Positions 17,125-24,591 of a stretch of DNA of 42,490 nucleotides are shown piece after piece. Below the pieces are notes generated by a model, which was not told where the DNA came from, made no database searches, and saw only the letters and a list, made by a program, of their open reading frames with translations. Within the stretch, counting starts at the first letter, position 1, and every line of letters begins with the position of its first letter. Made by a program: the position numbers and the translations under genes. Source of the DNA: an uncultured Anaeroplasmataceae bacterium (lineage in GTDB: Bacteria > Bacillota_I > Bacilli_A > Acholeplasmatales > Anaeroplasmataceae); the NCBI GenBank assembly GCA_949840955.1, contig CATKXV010000014.1, positions 1-42,490 of the forward strand, in the 5' to 3' direction.

Positions 17125-17991
17125 CTTATGTGTATTTATTAATTCTTGCATAGCAGAGGATAAATCCTCACGTTGTAAGGAAAAATCGATTGTAGCCTCT
17201 AAAAAGCCCTTTTTAGAACCAATATCATATCGCTTTCCATCAATAGCCAAGGAATATACCTTTTCCTCTGACATTAAGCTTAAAATGGAATCTGTAAGCT
17301 GGATTTCTCCTCCTACACCTCTTTTTTGAGTTTTTAAATATTCAAAAATACGAGGCGTTAGGATGTATCTTCCACCTATAGCCAATCTAGAGGGTGCTTC
17401 AGCTGGAGTTGGTTTTTCTATAACACTTTCTAATTGAAGCAAGCTTCCTGTTTCATTTTGGATAGGCTTACATATCCCATATTTTGAAACATCCTCCATA
17501 GAAACCTCCATAGTTCCTAATACAGATGCATTGGTTTGATTATAGGCTTGAATCAATTGCTTTGTTGCAGGCATTGTATTTCCCACATAGACGTCATCTC
17601 CTAATAATAAGGCAAACGGCTCACCATTAGCAAAGCTTTCAGCACATAATACAGCATGTCCCAAGCCCAATTGTTCTTCCTGATATGTAAATTCAACTTT
17701 AATTTTGCTAGGCAATTCTTTTACCATTTCTAGCTCAGCCGTTTTATTTTTAGAAGCTAAAAAGCTTTCTAGCAAACGATTATGACCAAAATGCGTACGA
17801 ATACATTCCTTTTCAGAATTAATGATAATGAGTACTTCTTCTATACCACTTTCTAATGCTTCTCGAACAATATATTCGATTGTTGGAGTATCTACGATAG
17901 GAAGCATTTCCTTTGGAACAGCTTTTGTAAAGGGTAAGAAGCGAGTCCCAAATCCAGCGGCAGGAATAACTGCCTTTTTAATTGGCTTCAT
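17119..17991 (-). CDS. galU: UTP-glucose-1-phosphate uridylyltransferase
   Basis: Makes UDP-glucose from UTP and glucose-1-phosphate for cell-envelope glycans and glycolipids. The nucleotide-binding motif AAGFGTRFLPFTKAVPKEML is intact, with the catalytic Arg and Lys. The middle carries LGLGHAVLCAES and LLGDDVYVG, and later VIEKPTPAEAPS and AIDGKRYDIGSKKGFLEA. The length of 290 aa is normal. It starts 14 nt inside the end of the preceding membrane-protein gene, so the two are translationally coupled. Confidence 0.96.
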   Translation of the reverse strand: MKPIKKAVIPAAGFGTRFLPFTKAVPKEMLPIVDTPTIEYIVREALESGIEEVLIIINSEKECIRTHFGHNRLLESFLASKNKTAELEMVKELPSKIKVEFTYQEEQLGLGHAVLCAESFANGEPFALLLGDDVYVGNTMPATKQLIQAYNQTNASVLGTMEVSMEDVSKYGICKPIQNETGSLLQLESVIEKPTPAEAPSRLAIGGRYILTPRIFEYLKTQKRGVGGEIQLTDSILSLMSEEKVYSLAIDGKRYDIGSKKGFLEATIDFSLQREDLSSAMQELINTHKK

Positions 17992-19555
17992 CCTTCTTCT
18001 CCTTTGGTTTTGCTGTTGATTTCTTTACTGTAGAAGTCTTAGAAGAGGTTGATTTCTTAGATGTAGCCGTTTTAGAAGCTGTTCCAGATTTCTTTACTGA
18101 GGCATCCTTATTCGTAGTTGATTTAGAGGTAGTCGTTTTTTTAACAGGTGCTTTCTTTGGTGCTGTTTTCTTTTCTTCCACCACTTCTGCATTTCCAGAC
18201 TCTTGCATTTCTTCTTTTTCTGGATTTTCTGCTTTAGCTGCTTCTAGAAGTTCCTTTTCTTCTGAAGCTAAAGTGACCCCTTCTACCTCTTGAGGAGCTT
18301 CTTCTTTAATAGACGGCTCTTCTTTCTCATCAGCTACAGGCTCAAGTATTTCCTCTTGCTGTATTTCTACTATTTCAGGGGCTTCCGTTTGATTATCTGA
18401 AACTATATCCCCTGCTGTAACTGTTTCTAAAGTAGCATCCGCTGTAGTATCTGGCTCAACTACAACCACTGGCTTATCTGAAACAGGCTTTGAGGTAGAT
18501 TTGGCTTTAGAACGATCTACCCATTTCCCATTCACTAATACTTTAGAATCACTAGAATATTTTTTATATGTATCCCTTGAAAATATTTTGCGTATCGCCT
18601 TGAAATGGAACAGCAATACATATAATATCGCAACCACTACAATATATAACGCTAAAACACCTAACGTTTGCCATGTAAGCTTGCTTGGCGTTAATACATC
18701 ATTATCAAAACGGAAGGTATAGCCCGTTTGTTCTGTTTTACTAACAAAATCGTCATACCAAGGATCATAGAATGTATTAAACTTTTCTTGTGCTTCATTT
18801 ATCTTATCCTTATTCCCATCAGCTTCAACATAGCTATCTAAATAAACATTGTAATTGTCAAATAAATCCTTTACATCTGTGAAGAAGGCTTGAGAAAAGC
18901 TCATATCTACTTTAGAAGAATAACGAGACTTTCCTTCGCTATCTTTAATAGATATCGTCTCAATTTTTCCATCTAATTCTTGAGTAATTTGATTCAGCAT
19001 TGTCTCAGTAAATGTGACTCTCATGAAATTCCAAACTGGATTTGTATTGGTTACATCTCTTGATCCTTTAAGCATTACCTCTTCTTTTGTTGTAGGTGAT
19101 GCAACATAGCTTGAACTATTGATTTTATCATCAACTACAAAATAATAATTATACTTATTTGTTCCATTTGAAAATTCTATTCCGGATTGATTGTAGCTTT
19201 TTTCAGAATCTGTCTTTACGGATTCTAAAGAAAATTTCGTATTAAAAATATATAAATAATAGGCTTTTTCATATTTAACAAATCTTGAAGTATTATCTTC
19301 AGGTCCATAAGAAATATCTGTCTGTGAGGTTGCAGGGTATAAAACAATATCCATTTCTTCACTATTATTTTCTATAATTGACTTTTTATCAAAGCAACCA
19401 TCCCAAACCATAGGCACTTCATAAAACTTTTCACTCGCTATTGCATTTTTAACTAAACTCTCTAAATGATTCATTTGGTTAGAATTGTAGCTTATAATAT
19501 ATACCATAAATCCTAATATTATAGCAATTCCTAAATATAATACCTTTTTCCACAT
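17978..19555 (-). CDS. Two-helix membrane protein with acidic linker and histone-H1-like tail
   Basis: I do not recognise the extracytoplasmic domain. The 525-aa chain has an N-terminal helix (about residues 5-22), a soluble domain of about 270 residues, and a second helix (about 297-317). A cytoplasmic C-terminal part then begins with a short basic stretch. Residues 367-460 are rich in Glu, and from about 463 to the end the chain is a low-complexity K/S/T/A/P region with repeated KKST, SKT and PKK units, like histone H1 or Lys-rich bacterial nucleoid proteins. The gene overlaps galU by 14 nt. The tail may bind DNA, polyphosphate or anionic lipid; no function can be assigned. Confidence 0.75.
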   Translation of the reverse strand: MWKKVLYLGIAIILGFMVYIISYNSNQMNHLESLVKNAIASEKFYEVPMVWDGCFDKKSIIENNSEEMDIVLYPATSQTDISYGPEDNTSRFVKYEKAYYLYIFNTKFSLESVKTDSEKSYNQSGIEFSNGTNKYNYYFVVDDKINSSSYVASPTTKEEVMLKGSRDVTNTNPVWNFMRVTFTETMLNQITQELDGKIETISIKDSEGKSRYSSKVDMSFSQAFFTDVKDLFDNYNVYLDSYVEADGNKDKINEAQEKFNTFYDPWYDDFVSKTEQTGYTFRFDNDVLTPSKLTWQTLGVLALYIVVVAILYVLLFHFKAIRKIFSRDTYKKYSSDSKVLVNGKWVDRSKAKSTSKPVSDKPVVVVEPDTTADATLETVTAGDIVSDNQTEAPEIVEIQQEEILEPVADEKEEPSIKEEAPQEVEGVTLASEEKELLEAAKAENPEKEEMQESGNAEVVEEKKTAPKKAPVKKTTTSKSTTNKDASVKKSGTASKTATSKKSTSSKTSTVKKSTAKPKEKKDEAN

Positions 19556-19618
19556 AATAATAAATTCCTTTCATATATACTATTTTACCCTTTTTTGGAA
19601 AAAAATCAACTATAAGCC

Positions 19619-19646
19619 TTTACAAATCAAAGAAAATCAGTATAAT
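19619..19646 (+). promoter_or_regulatory. tRNA-His promoter
   Basis: TTTACA (5 of 6) and a perfect TATAAT are separated by 16 nt, about 30 nt upstream of the tRNA gene. Confidence 0.8.
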
Positions 19647-19675
19647 ATTATATGCGTATTTTAAAATTTGAATAT

Positions 19676-19752
19676 GGCGCACATGGTGAAGTGGTTAACA
19701 CAGCGGATTGTGGCTCCGCCATGCGCAGGTTCGATCCCTGTTGTGCGCCCCA
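19676..19752 (+). tRNA. tRNA-His (GTG)
   Basis: Complete cloverleaf with anticodon GTG at 19710-19712 in the loop TTGTGGC. The acceptor stem starts with an encoded extra G (the -1 position of tRNA-His) opposite the discriminator C, and the 3' CCA is encoded. It is a single gene with its own promoter and terminator, away from the main tRNA array, and it borders the accessory island to its right. Confidence 0.95.
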
Positions 19753-19763
19753 AAACTAAAACG

Positions 19764-19803
19764 AAAGGTCTAAGGATTTCCCTAGACCTTTTATTGTTTT
19801 TAT
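19764..19803 (+). terminator. tRNA-His terminator
   Basis: AAAGGTCTA pairs with TAGACCTTT, followed by an interrupted T run. It starts 11 nt after the CCA end. Confidence 0.75.
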
Positions 19804-20003
19804 AAGTAAAACGTTGTTCATGTTTAGTTGATTAAATTGTTTTCTGCGTTCTTCTGTATTAAAACAAAGAGCAGAGTCACTTCATACCATCAAATCGTAC
19901 CACATTCATGATTTATTTCACTATTTATGGTATTTCTATTACGGAAACCACCTAATACTTTTGTTGTTTATAAATATAATATTAATTAAAAAATACTTTA
20001 ATT

Positions 20004-20693
20004 TCATTCTGAATAATCAAAATCATCCAAATAACCACGATCTAATAGTGATTCACAATCTTCGTCCCATTCGGGTATATAAGATTGTCGTGCATAATAA
20101 TCATCTGCTCTCCCCATATCTCTATACCATTTACCATTTAGTTTGATTTCTTTATCTTCATCACTATCATTATAGATAATAGTATCACTTAAATTTTTCC
20201 AGTTTGTATAAAAACTATAGATGTAATATATTATATCCTCTTCATTTCTTCTTGTTTTTTTAAAGGACTTTACTGCCTGTTCATCTCTTGGAATACAAAA
20301 TTTAAGTATTTTATTATGCTCCTCTATATTAGACTCCAAAGGAATATACTCCTTTGAATTTATCATTTTTAAAAAATTGTTATTGAAATGCCTTCCATAT
20401 TGCATATAAATGTCGTCTTCAAACGGAGAACTTTTGTTTTCTATTTTCTCTCTTGTGCTTTTATTTAAAATTATTTTCCACGGAATTTTTTGCTTTAAAA
20501 TAATATTCTCTTGCTGACAAATTATACAAGTTAATTTAGAAAAAATTCTAGGATTTTCTTCTAATATTTTAGAAATAATTTCAGTAGAAGTTTTTAAATA
20601 TTCATAATAAATGTCTCTAATTAGTAACTCTTCTTCATCTTTTAATAAAGAAATGCATTTATAAAGGTACTTATTTTTATTGAATAAAATCAT
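20004..20693 (-). CDS. Hypothetical 229-aa acidic protein, island cassette gene 3
   Basis: I do not recognise this protein. It is soluble, Lys/Glu/Ile-rich and mostly helical in its first half, with a CIIC motif at residues 56-59 in a hydrophobic strand. The C-terminal quarter (about 175-229) is strongly acidic and aromatic, with DSDEDKEI, DDYYARQ and a terminal DDFDYSE. It starts 9 nt downstream of the membrane-protein gene and is the last gene of the cassette. Its tail could bind a basic partner or act as an immunity or inhibitor surface; this is inference only. The gene is A+T-rich relative to neighbouring housekeeping genes. Confidence 0.6.
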   Translation of the reverse strand: MILFNKNKYLYKCISLLKDEEELLIRDIYYEYLKTSTEIISKILEENPRIFSKLTCIICQQENIILKQKIPWKIILNKSTREKIENKSSPFEDDIYMQYGRHFNNNFLKMINSKEYIPLESNIEEHNKILKFCIPRDEQAVKSFKKTRRNEEDIIYYIYSFYTNWKNLSDTIIYNDSDEDKEIKLNGKWYRDMGRADDYYARQSYIPEWDEDCESLLDRGYLDDFDYSE

Positions 20694-20702
20694 ATTTTTT
20701 CT

Positions 20703-21707
20703 CTAAAGATTTAATAATCTGATCAATTCATTATCCCATCTATGAAATTGCCCAATTCTTTCTTTATTTAAGTTTATATCATTATTTTCAGCAAATAATA
20801 AATATTCTGTATCAGATTTCAAGTCATCAATTATTTCTAAGATAGCACTAACTTCTTCTTTAAATTTATCTTTAGGCATTTTCTTTTTGGCTTCAGCAAT
20901 CAACATTGCTTTAATAGTTAAAAGCATAGCTGATTCTTCCATTGTTAATTTATAAAATTCTTGTTTTAATTTATCTCTATTTATAAGTCTCATACTGCCA
21001 TATCCAAGACCACACAAAGCTATTCCTGTAATTAAACTATACATTGTAGCAAATCCTACACCTAATTGCATATCACCAAGTCCAATAGCTGCCAATGCTC
21101 CAGTCGTTACTGCAGCTGAAGCATTAATCCCACCCACCGCTAAAATAGGCAAGAAAATCACTGCAGCAACTGAACTAGCACCTAGTCCAATCAATATACC
21201 CTTTTGTAGTTTTGAAAGTTCTTTTCTATTAATTGACAAAAACAATTGTTTGAATTGCTTTTCAATCTCTCCAAACCTAGTAGAATCGTAAAACAAGACA
21301 GATGACATCACTTTGAATGTTTCATCATTTTCGACATATTCAAAATCTTGATCAAAAATAACATTAATTGAAAATAAAAGTTTTGATAATCCATATTTAT
21401 CTTCTTTGAATAATTCATTAATGTTTTTTTCTAAGCCACTTTCGTAATAAAGCTTATAATTAAACTCTTTGTTCTTTTCTTCAAAGTCCTTGATAGTAAG
21501 CTCTATATCAGTTAAATTCTCTTGAGTTTTTTCACTTTTTTTCCCTTTATAGAAATTTGCCAATTTTCCAACAACATTATATTTAGAGACTTCTGTATCA
21601 ATTTTATTTGAATCCAAAATATGTTTCTGCTTTTCTGCTGCTTTTTTTAATCTAAAATATTGAAAACTTTTAAATATATTTTGGTAATTTTTTGTAGTTT
21701 TATCCAT
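20703..21707 (-). CDS. Hypothetical membrane protein with Gly/Ala-rich core, island cassette gene 2
   Basis: I do not recognise this 334-aa protein. Residues 1-165 are charged and helical (a predicted coiled region near 60-85). Residues about 169-238 hold two to three membrane segments unusually rich in Gly, Ala and small residues (GLGASSVAAVIF, VTTGALAAIGLG, GIALCGLGYG). The rest is a soluble helical tail. This layout, helical arms around a glycine-zipper-like membrane core, is seen in several pore-forming or membrane-disrupting effectors, but no family motif is visible. It overlaps the HTH gene by 8 nt and is followed closely by the acidic 229-aa gene. Confidence 0.65.
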   Translation of the reverse strand: MDKTTKNYQNIFKSFQYFRLKKAAEKQKHILDSNKIDTEVSKYNVVGKLANFYKGKKSEKTQENLTDIELTIKDFEEKNKEFNYKLYYESGLEKNINELFKEDKYGLSKLLFSINVIFDQDFEYVENDETFKVMSSVLFYDSTRFGEIEKQFKQLFLSINRKELSKLQKGILIGLGASSVAAVIFLPILAVGGINASAAVTTGALAAIGLGDMQLGVGFATMYSLITGIALCGLGYGSMRLINRDKLKQEFYKLTMEESAMLLTIKAMLIAEAKKKMPKDKFKEEVSAILEIIDDLKSDTEYLLFAENNDINLNKERIGQFHRWDNELIRLLNL

Positions 21708-22038
21708 TTTTCTTTAACCTCTCTTTAATAAAATTAATTACTTCATTTAGATCTAATTGCTGTGAATTTTCTTTTAACATGTTTATTACTTCTGTTAAAT
21801 GAACATCAGTTTCTTGTGATTGCCCAAATTTTTCTAAACAATATGTTCTAATATCCTCTTTAGAAGCATTATTAATTAAAATCATATCAAACAAAGATTT
21901 AATACTAAATGGTACTACATCATAATTTGCACGTTGATAATCATTTATATACTTATAAATTGTTGGTCTTGTTCTTTGAGTCAACCTAGATAGTTCTGTA
22001 ACTGTTATAATATCTGTTATTTTCAATCTTATCACCAC
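21700..22038 (-). CDS. HTH DNA-binding protein, island cassette gene 1
   Basis: Probable regulator of 112 aa. The helix-turn-helix is ITVTELSRLTQRTRPTIYKYINDY (about residues 10-33), followed by a helical C-terminal part. The first codons are GTG GTG; a TTG at 22026 with GGTGAT just upstream is an alternative start, so the exact N-terminus is unsure. It is first in the cassette and likely autoregulatory: its promoter -35 lies within an inverted repeat of TGTAAA/TTTACA. Whether it is a true repressor or an antitoxin-like partner cannot be told from sequence. Confidence 0.65.
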   Translation of the reverse strand: MVIRLKITDIITVTELSRLTQRTRPTIYKYINDYQRANYDVVPFSIKSLFDMILINNASKEDIRTYCLEKFGQSQETDVHLTEVINMLKENSQQLDLNEVINFIKERLKKNG

Positions 22039-22049
22039 TCTTCATATAT

Positions 22050-22100
22050 ATAATACCATTTAACACATAATTTGTAAACTTTTTTTTACACTTTTTTACA
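22050..22100 (-). promoter_or_regulatory. Island cassette promoter with TGTAAA/TTTACA operator
   Basis: On the minus strand TTTACA (-35, 22073-22078) and TATTAT (-10, 22050-22055) are 17 nt apart. The -35 is one half of an inverted repeat whose other half is at 22085-22090, and a further copy lies 10 nt on (22095-22100), one helical turn. This suggests a repressor that binds cooperatively over the promoter. Confidence 0.65.
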
Positions 22101-22306
22101 TTTTTTTAAAGAGCGATAAAACAAATCATAATAATTGTAATGATTCTAAGGATGGTATTATCCTTCTGCTTTAAATAAACATAAAAAGATAAATTCGACA
22201 TATTTTAAACAAAACATAGAGTTAGATGATTATACTTTTATATATTCTGTGATTAAGTTTAAATATTAAAGATTTTCCCTCTCATATTTTCGTTCATAAT
22301 CAATAG

Positions 22307-22444
22307 AAGAAAGAGTTCTATAGAATAGTTGATGAGTGGTGTAAATAAGAAGATAACTATAAAAATAGTAAATTCTACTATGCATTAAAAAATTATCTTC
22401 TAGAAAGAAATAAATTTTACGTTCAAGTAGTAAATCTATATTAA
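22307..22444 (+). pseudogene. Possible decayed coding remnant
   Basis: One plus-strand frame reads KEFYRIVDEWCK, a TAA, then a segment including NYKNSKFYYALKNYLLERN and a final stop. The composition looks protein-like, with many aromatic and charged residues, but it is broken by a stop and lacks a start. It may be the remains of a mobile-element gene; it cannot be assigned. Confidence 0.3.
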
Positions 22445-22540
22445 AAAAACGTTAATACCTAGGTTTCTTATTAGCAACGTTTTACATTCGTAAATGTCTA
22501 GTGTACTAGTGCTTTTCTTCAAATTTATGTCCATAAATAT

Positions 22541-22563
22541 GATCCATTTTATATGCCCCAAAA
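22541..22563 (+). repeat. Degenerate copy of the tRNA-His 3' end (possible att remnant)
   Basis: GATCC, nine nt, then GCCCCAAAA matches the tRNA-His T-arm and CCA end (19733-19755) in register. Over 26 aligned positions 19 agree. It is followed 10 nt later by a terminator hairpin, at nearly the same distance as after the real tRNA. Confidence 0.4.
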
Positions 22564-22573
22564 ATGTACGCAT

Positions 22574-22600
22574 AGCCTAGGAAAAACACCTAGGCTTTTA
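22574..22600 (+). terminator. Terminator hairpin with no upstream gene
   Basis: AGCCTAGG and CCTAGGCT form a perfect 8-bp stem with a 7-nt loop, followed by TTTATTCTT. There is no intact plus-strand gene ahead of it, so it may be a leftover of an older tRNA or element transcript. Confidence 0.6.
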
Positions 22601-22722
22601 TTCTTGCAAATATCCCAATAACTTTTTTAAGTTAAAGTGTAGCATTGACTTTTTTTCTACATTTTTTTCAAGTGCATTATACTATACTAGAGTTTATTGG
22701 GAGATAAATATAGTACGAAATT

Positions 22723-22761
22723 AAAAAAACTATAAGACCTTTGATAGCTTATAGTTTTTTT
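22723..22761. terminator. Bidirectional terminator after the GNAT gene
   Basis: A 14-bp stem (AAAAAAACTATAAG and its complement) has T runs at both ends. It directly adjoins the stop codon of the GNAT gene. Confidence 0.85.
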
Positions 22762-23602
22762 ATTTTATATATTGATATTCTGCTTGATCTATCAAATAGG
22801 AAAAGCCTAAAGACGTATAGATATGATATGCAATGGGGTTTGCATTATCTACAAACAAATAGGGTATTTTTTTATTTTTAAGTATTTCCTCACAAGTTCT
22901 AGCAACTACCTTTTTTGCATACCCATAGCCTCTATAGTCTGGAAGCGTGTATACGTGTGAAATACAGGAATGCCCTTCCATTCCTCTTACAATAGATGCC
23001 ATACTGACTATGGCTTCGTTTACCTTGTATACAAAGAAATTTTTTACATTATCCTTTAAATTTTTCTTTGCTTCCTCAATACTTAATTCTTGATGTAATG
23101 CTTCTTTATAAAAGGACTTATTCATTTGTGCCAAGATGTCTAAATCCTCAGGCTTACAAATGCTCGCTCCTTTTGTATCTACCTTTGTAAGCTCAGATAA
23201 CACTAGGATTTGCATAGAATGGACTAAATGATATTGCCCTCCTGCTCTTTTTTGATAGGCTTCCAAAAAGGAGTTTCCTACTTTTTCTTCTGCTAAAATT
23301 TTATCTACTATAAAATGATGTTCTATGAGTATAGAAGCTGCAAAATCGACCAATTCGAAAGAACCATATACTAAAGCATTATATGGTTCACATTTTAGAA
23401 TCAATAAATACTGTTTTTCGTTTTCAATGCTAATAGCATAATTCCTTTTATCTAGCCTGTGATAGTGATTCGCATTTAGTATAAAAAAGGTGGTTTGAAT
23501 CTGGGAGTTTATATCTTTATTCAATACAGGACTCCAATCCTTTAAAAAGGAAGATCCCTCTGTATAGATTTTATATGTTGTAGTGTCTTTTAAAATCTTC
23601 AT
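22760..23602 (-). CDS. GNAT family N-acetyltransferase
   Basis: Acetyl-CoA-dependent acetyltransferase of 280 aa. The C-terminal half carries the GNAT fold, with HVYTLPDYRGYGYAKKV (the pyrophosphate-binding loop of motif A) and VDNANPIAYHIYTSLGFS (motif B region). The N-terminal half looks like a second, degenerate GNAT-type domain, as in FR47-like two-domain members. The substrate is unknown. The start overlaps the CBS gene by 32 nt; the nearest AAGGA is about 17 nt upstream, so the exact start is uncertain. Confidence 0.85.
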   Translation of the reverse strand: MKILKDTTTYKIYTEGSSFLKDWSPVLNKDINSQIQTTFFILNANHYHRLDKRNYAISIENEKQYLLILKCEPYNALVYGSFELVDFAASILIEHHFIVDKILAEEKVGNSFLEAYQKRAGGQYHLVHSMQILVLSELTKVDTKGASICKPEDLDILAQMNKSFYKEALHQELSIEEAKKNLKDNVKNFFVYKVNEAIVSMASIVRGMEGHSCISHVYTLPDYRGYGYAKKVVARTCEEILKNKKIPYLFVDNANPIAYHIYTSLGFSYLIDQAEYQYIK

Positions 23603-23987
23603 AAAAATACTTTATTATTCCTTTTCTTTTTATAATTCCTATATACATTCCTCTATCATCCACCATAGGAATAAAGTTTTGTTCAAAGGAAAGCTTAATT
23701 ACCTCTTGAATTGGACTACTTATATCGAGTGCCTTGTATGGTCGATATTTTTCTATAAAGTCTATTGTGTGTGTCTCTGCGATTTCAATATCAAAATTAC
23801 AATTGTTTTTGATATATCTCAAAATATCTCCCTCTGAAAGTGTTGTAACATAGTGGCCTTCCTTGTCTATTAAGGGAACCACAGTAAATTTATGATAGTC
23901 ATATTTTTCTAAAGCTTGGCGAATGGTGGCTTGAGAATCTAAATAAAAGGTTTTATCCTTTGGAGTTAAAAGCGTGATAATATTCAT
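23571..23987 (-). CDS. CBS-domain pair protein
   Basis: Stand-alone pair of CBS domains (138 aa), which usually bind adenine nucleotides such as AMP, ATP or c-di-AMP and act as energy or second-messenger sensors. The first CBS (residues 1-65) includes ALEKYDYHKFTVVPLIDKEG; the second (about 75-130) includes FEQNFIPMVDDRGMYIGIIKR. The ATG at 23987 is chosen for its AAGGAG site 7 nt upstream. It is co-transcribed with the GNAT gene. The ligand is not predictable here; c-di-AMP is made by this organism (cdaA), so it is one candidate. Confidence 0.85.
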   Translation of the reverse strand: MNIITLLTPKDKTFYLDSQATIRQALEKYDYHKFTVVPLIDKEGHYVTTLSEGDILRYIKNNCNFDIEIAETHTIDFIEKYRPYKALDISSPIQEVIKLSFEQNFIPMVDDRGMYIGIIKRKGIIKYFYEDFKRHYNI

Positions 23988-24074
23988 AGGCACTCCTTTC
24001 TTTCTATTTCTATTATAATATAAATAGAAGCTAAAATCCAGCATAGTTTATACCATATTTTACCACATTTTAAC

Positions 24075-24103
24075 AAAAATAAAAACCAACTATAAAAGTT
24101 GGC
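24075..24103 (-). terminator. rplS terminator
   Basis: CCAACT pairs with AGTTGG around a 5-nt loop and is followed by a long T run (TTTTTATTTTTG) on the minus strand, close behind the rplS stop. Confidence 0.9.
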
Positions 24104-24110
24104 TTTCCGA

Positions 24111-24467
24111 TTATCGACGTTCCTTAATACGAGCAGCTTTAGCTGATAAGTTACGAATATAGAATAGTCTAGCACGACGTACTTTACCTTTTCTAGTAAC
24201 TTCAATATGGTCGATATTAGGTGAATGAACAGGGAATGTACGTTCAACACCAATTCCGTAAGACATTTTACGAACTGTAAAAGTTTCACCAATGCCTGTA
24301 CCTTGACGCTTAATTACAAGACCCTCAAAAATCTGAATACGATGAGTGTCTCCTTCAATAATCTTAACGAATACCTTTACATTGTCTCCTGCACGAAATT
24401 TTGGTCTTTCCTGTAGGTACTGTGCAGTAATTTCATTAATTAAAGCTTGTCCTTTAGCGTTTGCCAT
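24111..24467 (-). CDS. rplS: 50S ribosomal protein L19
   Basis: Ribosomal protein of the large subunit, located at the 30S-50S interface. The 118-aa length is standard. Family motifs include [49 protein letters not shown] and the [10 protein letters not shown] box near the C-terminus. The ATG at 24467 follows AAGGAG. It has its own promoter and an approximately 90-nt leader that probably contains the autoregulatory L19 element. Confidence 0.98.
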   Translation of the reverse strand: MANAKGQALINEITAQYLQERPKFRAGDNVKVFVKIIEGDTHRIQIFEGLVIKRQGTGIGETFTVRKMSYGIGVERTFPVHSPNIDHIEVTRKGKVRRARLFYIRNLSAKAARIKERR

Positions 24468-24556
24468 AAATCTCAACTCCTTATCTTTCAAAGCTCTTAG
24501 CCTAATATATCCCATGTTGCCAGCGGAGCATTGTGCTTTACTGTTTTTTAAACAGC
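24468..24556 (-). promoter_or_regulatory. Putative L19 leader RNA
   Basis: An untranslated leader of about 90 nt lies between the rplS promoter and the ATG. It holds a GC-rich core (GCTCCGCTGGCAACATGGG) in an AT-rich setting, and it ends in the ribosome site. Bacillota rplS genes carry an L19-binding leader (Rfam L19_leader); the match is by position and length, not a checked fold. Confidence 0.55.
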
Positions 24557-24562
24557 TCTAAC

Positions 24563-24591
24563 ATTTTACCATATAAACAAGTTAAATTCAA
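24563..24591 (-). promoter_or_regulatory. rplS promoter (extended -10)
   Basis: TTGAAT and TAAAAT are 17 nt apart on the minus strand, with a TG one base before the -10. The -35 directly adjoins the stop codon of the DUF1292 gene upstream. Confidence 0.8.

Larger units (their letters stand above)
22101..22759. other. Intergenic stretch with decay remnants
   Basis: No intact gene is seen over about 660 nt. It contains a possible decayed plus-strand reading frame (22307-22444), a loose hairpin around AACGTT (22446-22482), a partial copy of the tRNA-His 3' end (22541-22563), and a perfect AGCCTAGG/CCTAGGCT terminator-like hairpin (22574-22600). Such a mixture is typical of the edge of an integrated element. 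Confidence 0.5.

Noticed and set aside
17982-18293. Plus-strand frame of 103 codons rich in F, V and D
   Set aside because: It is the antisense of the Lys/Ser/Thr-rich tail and acidic linker of the minus-strand membrane protein; the composition follows from that.
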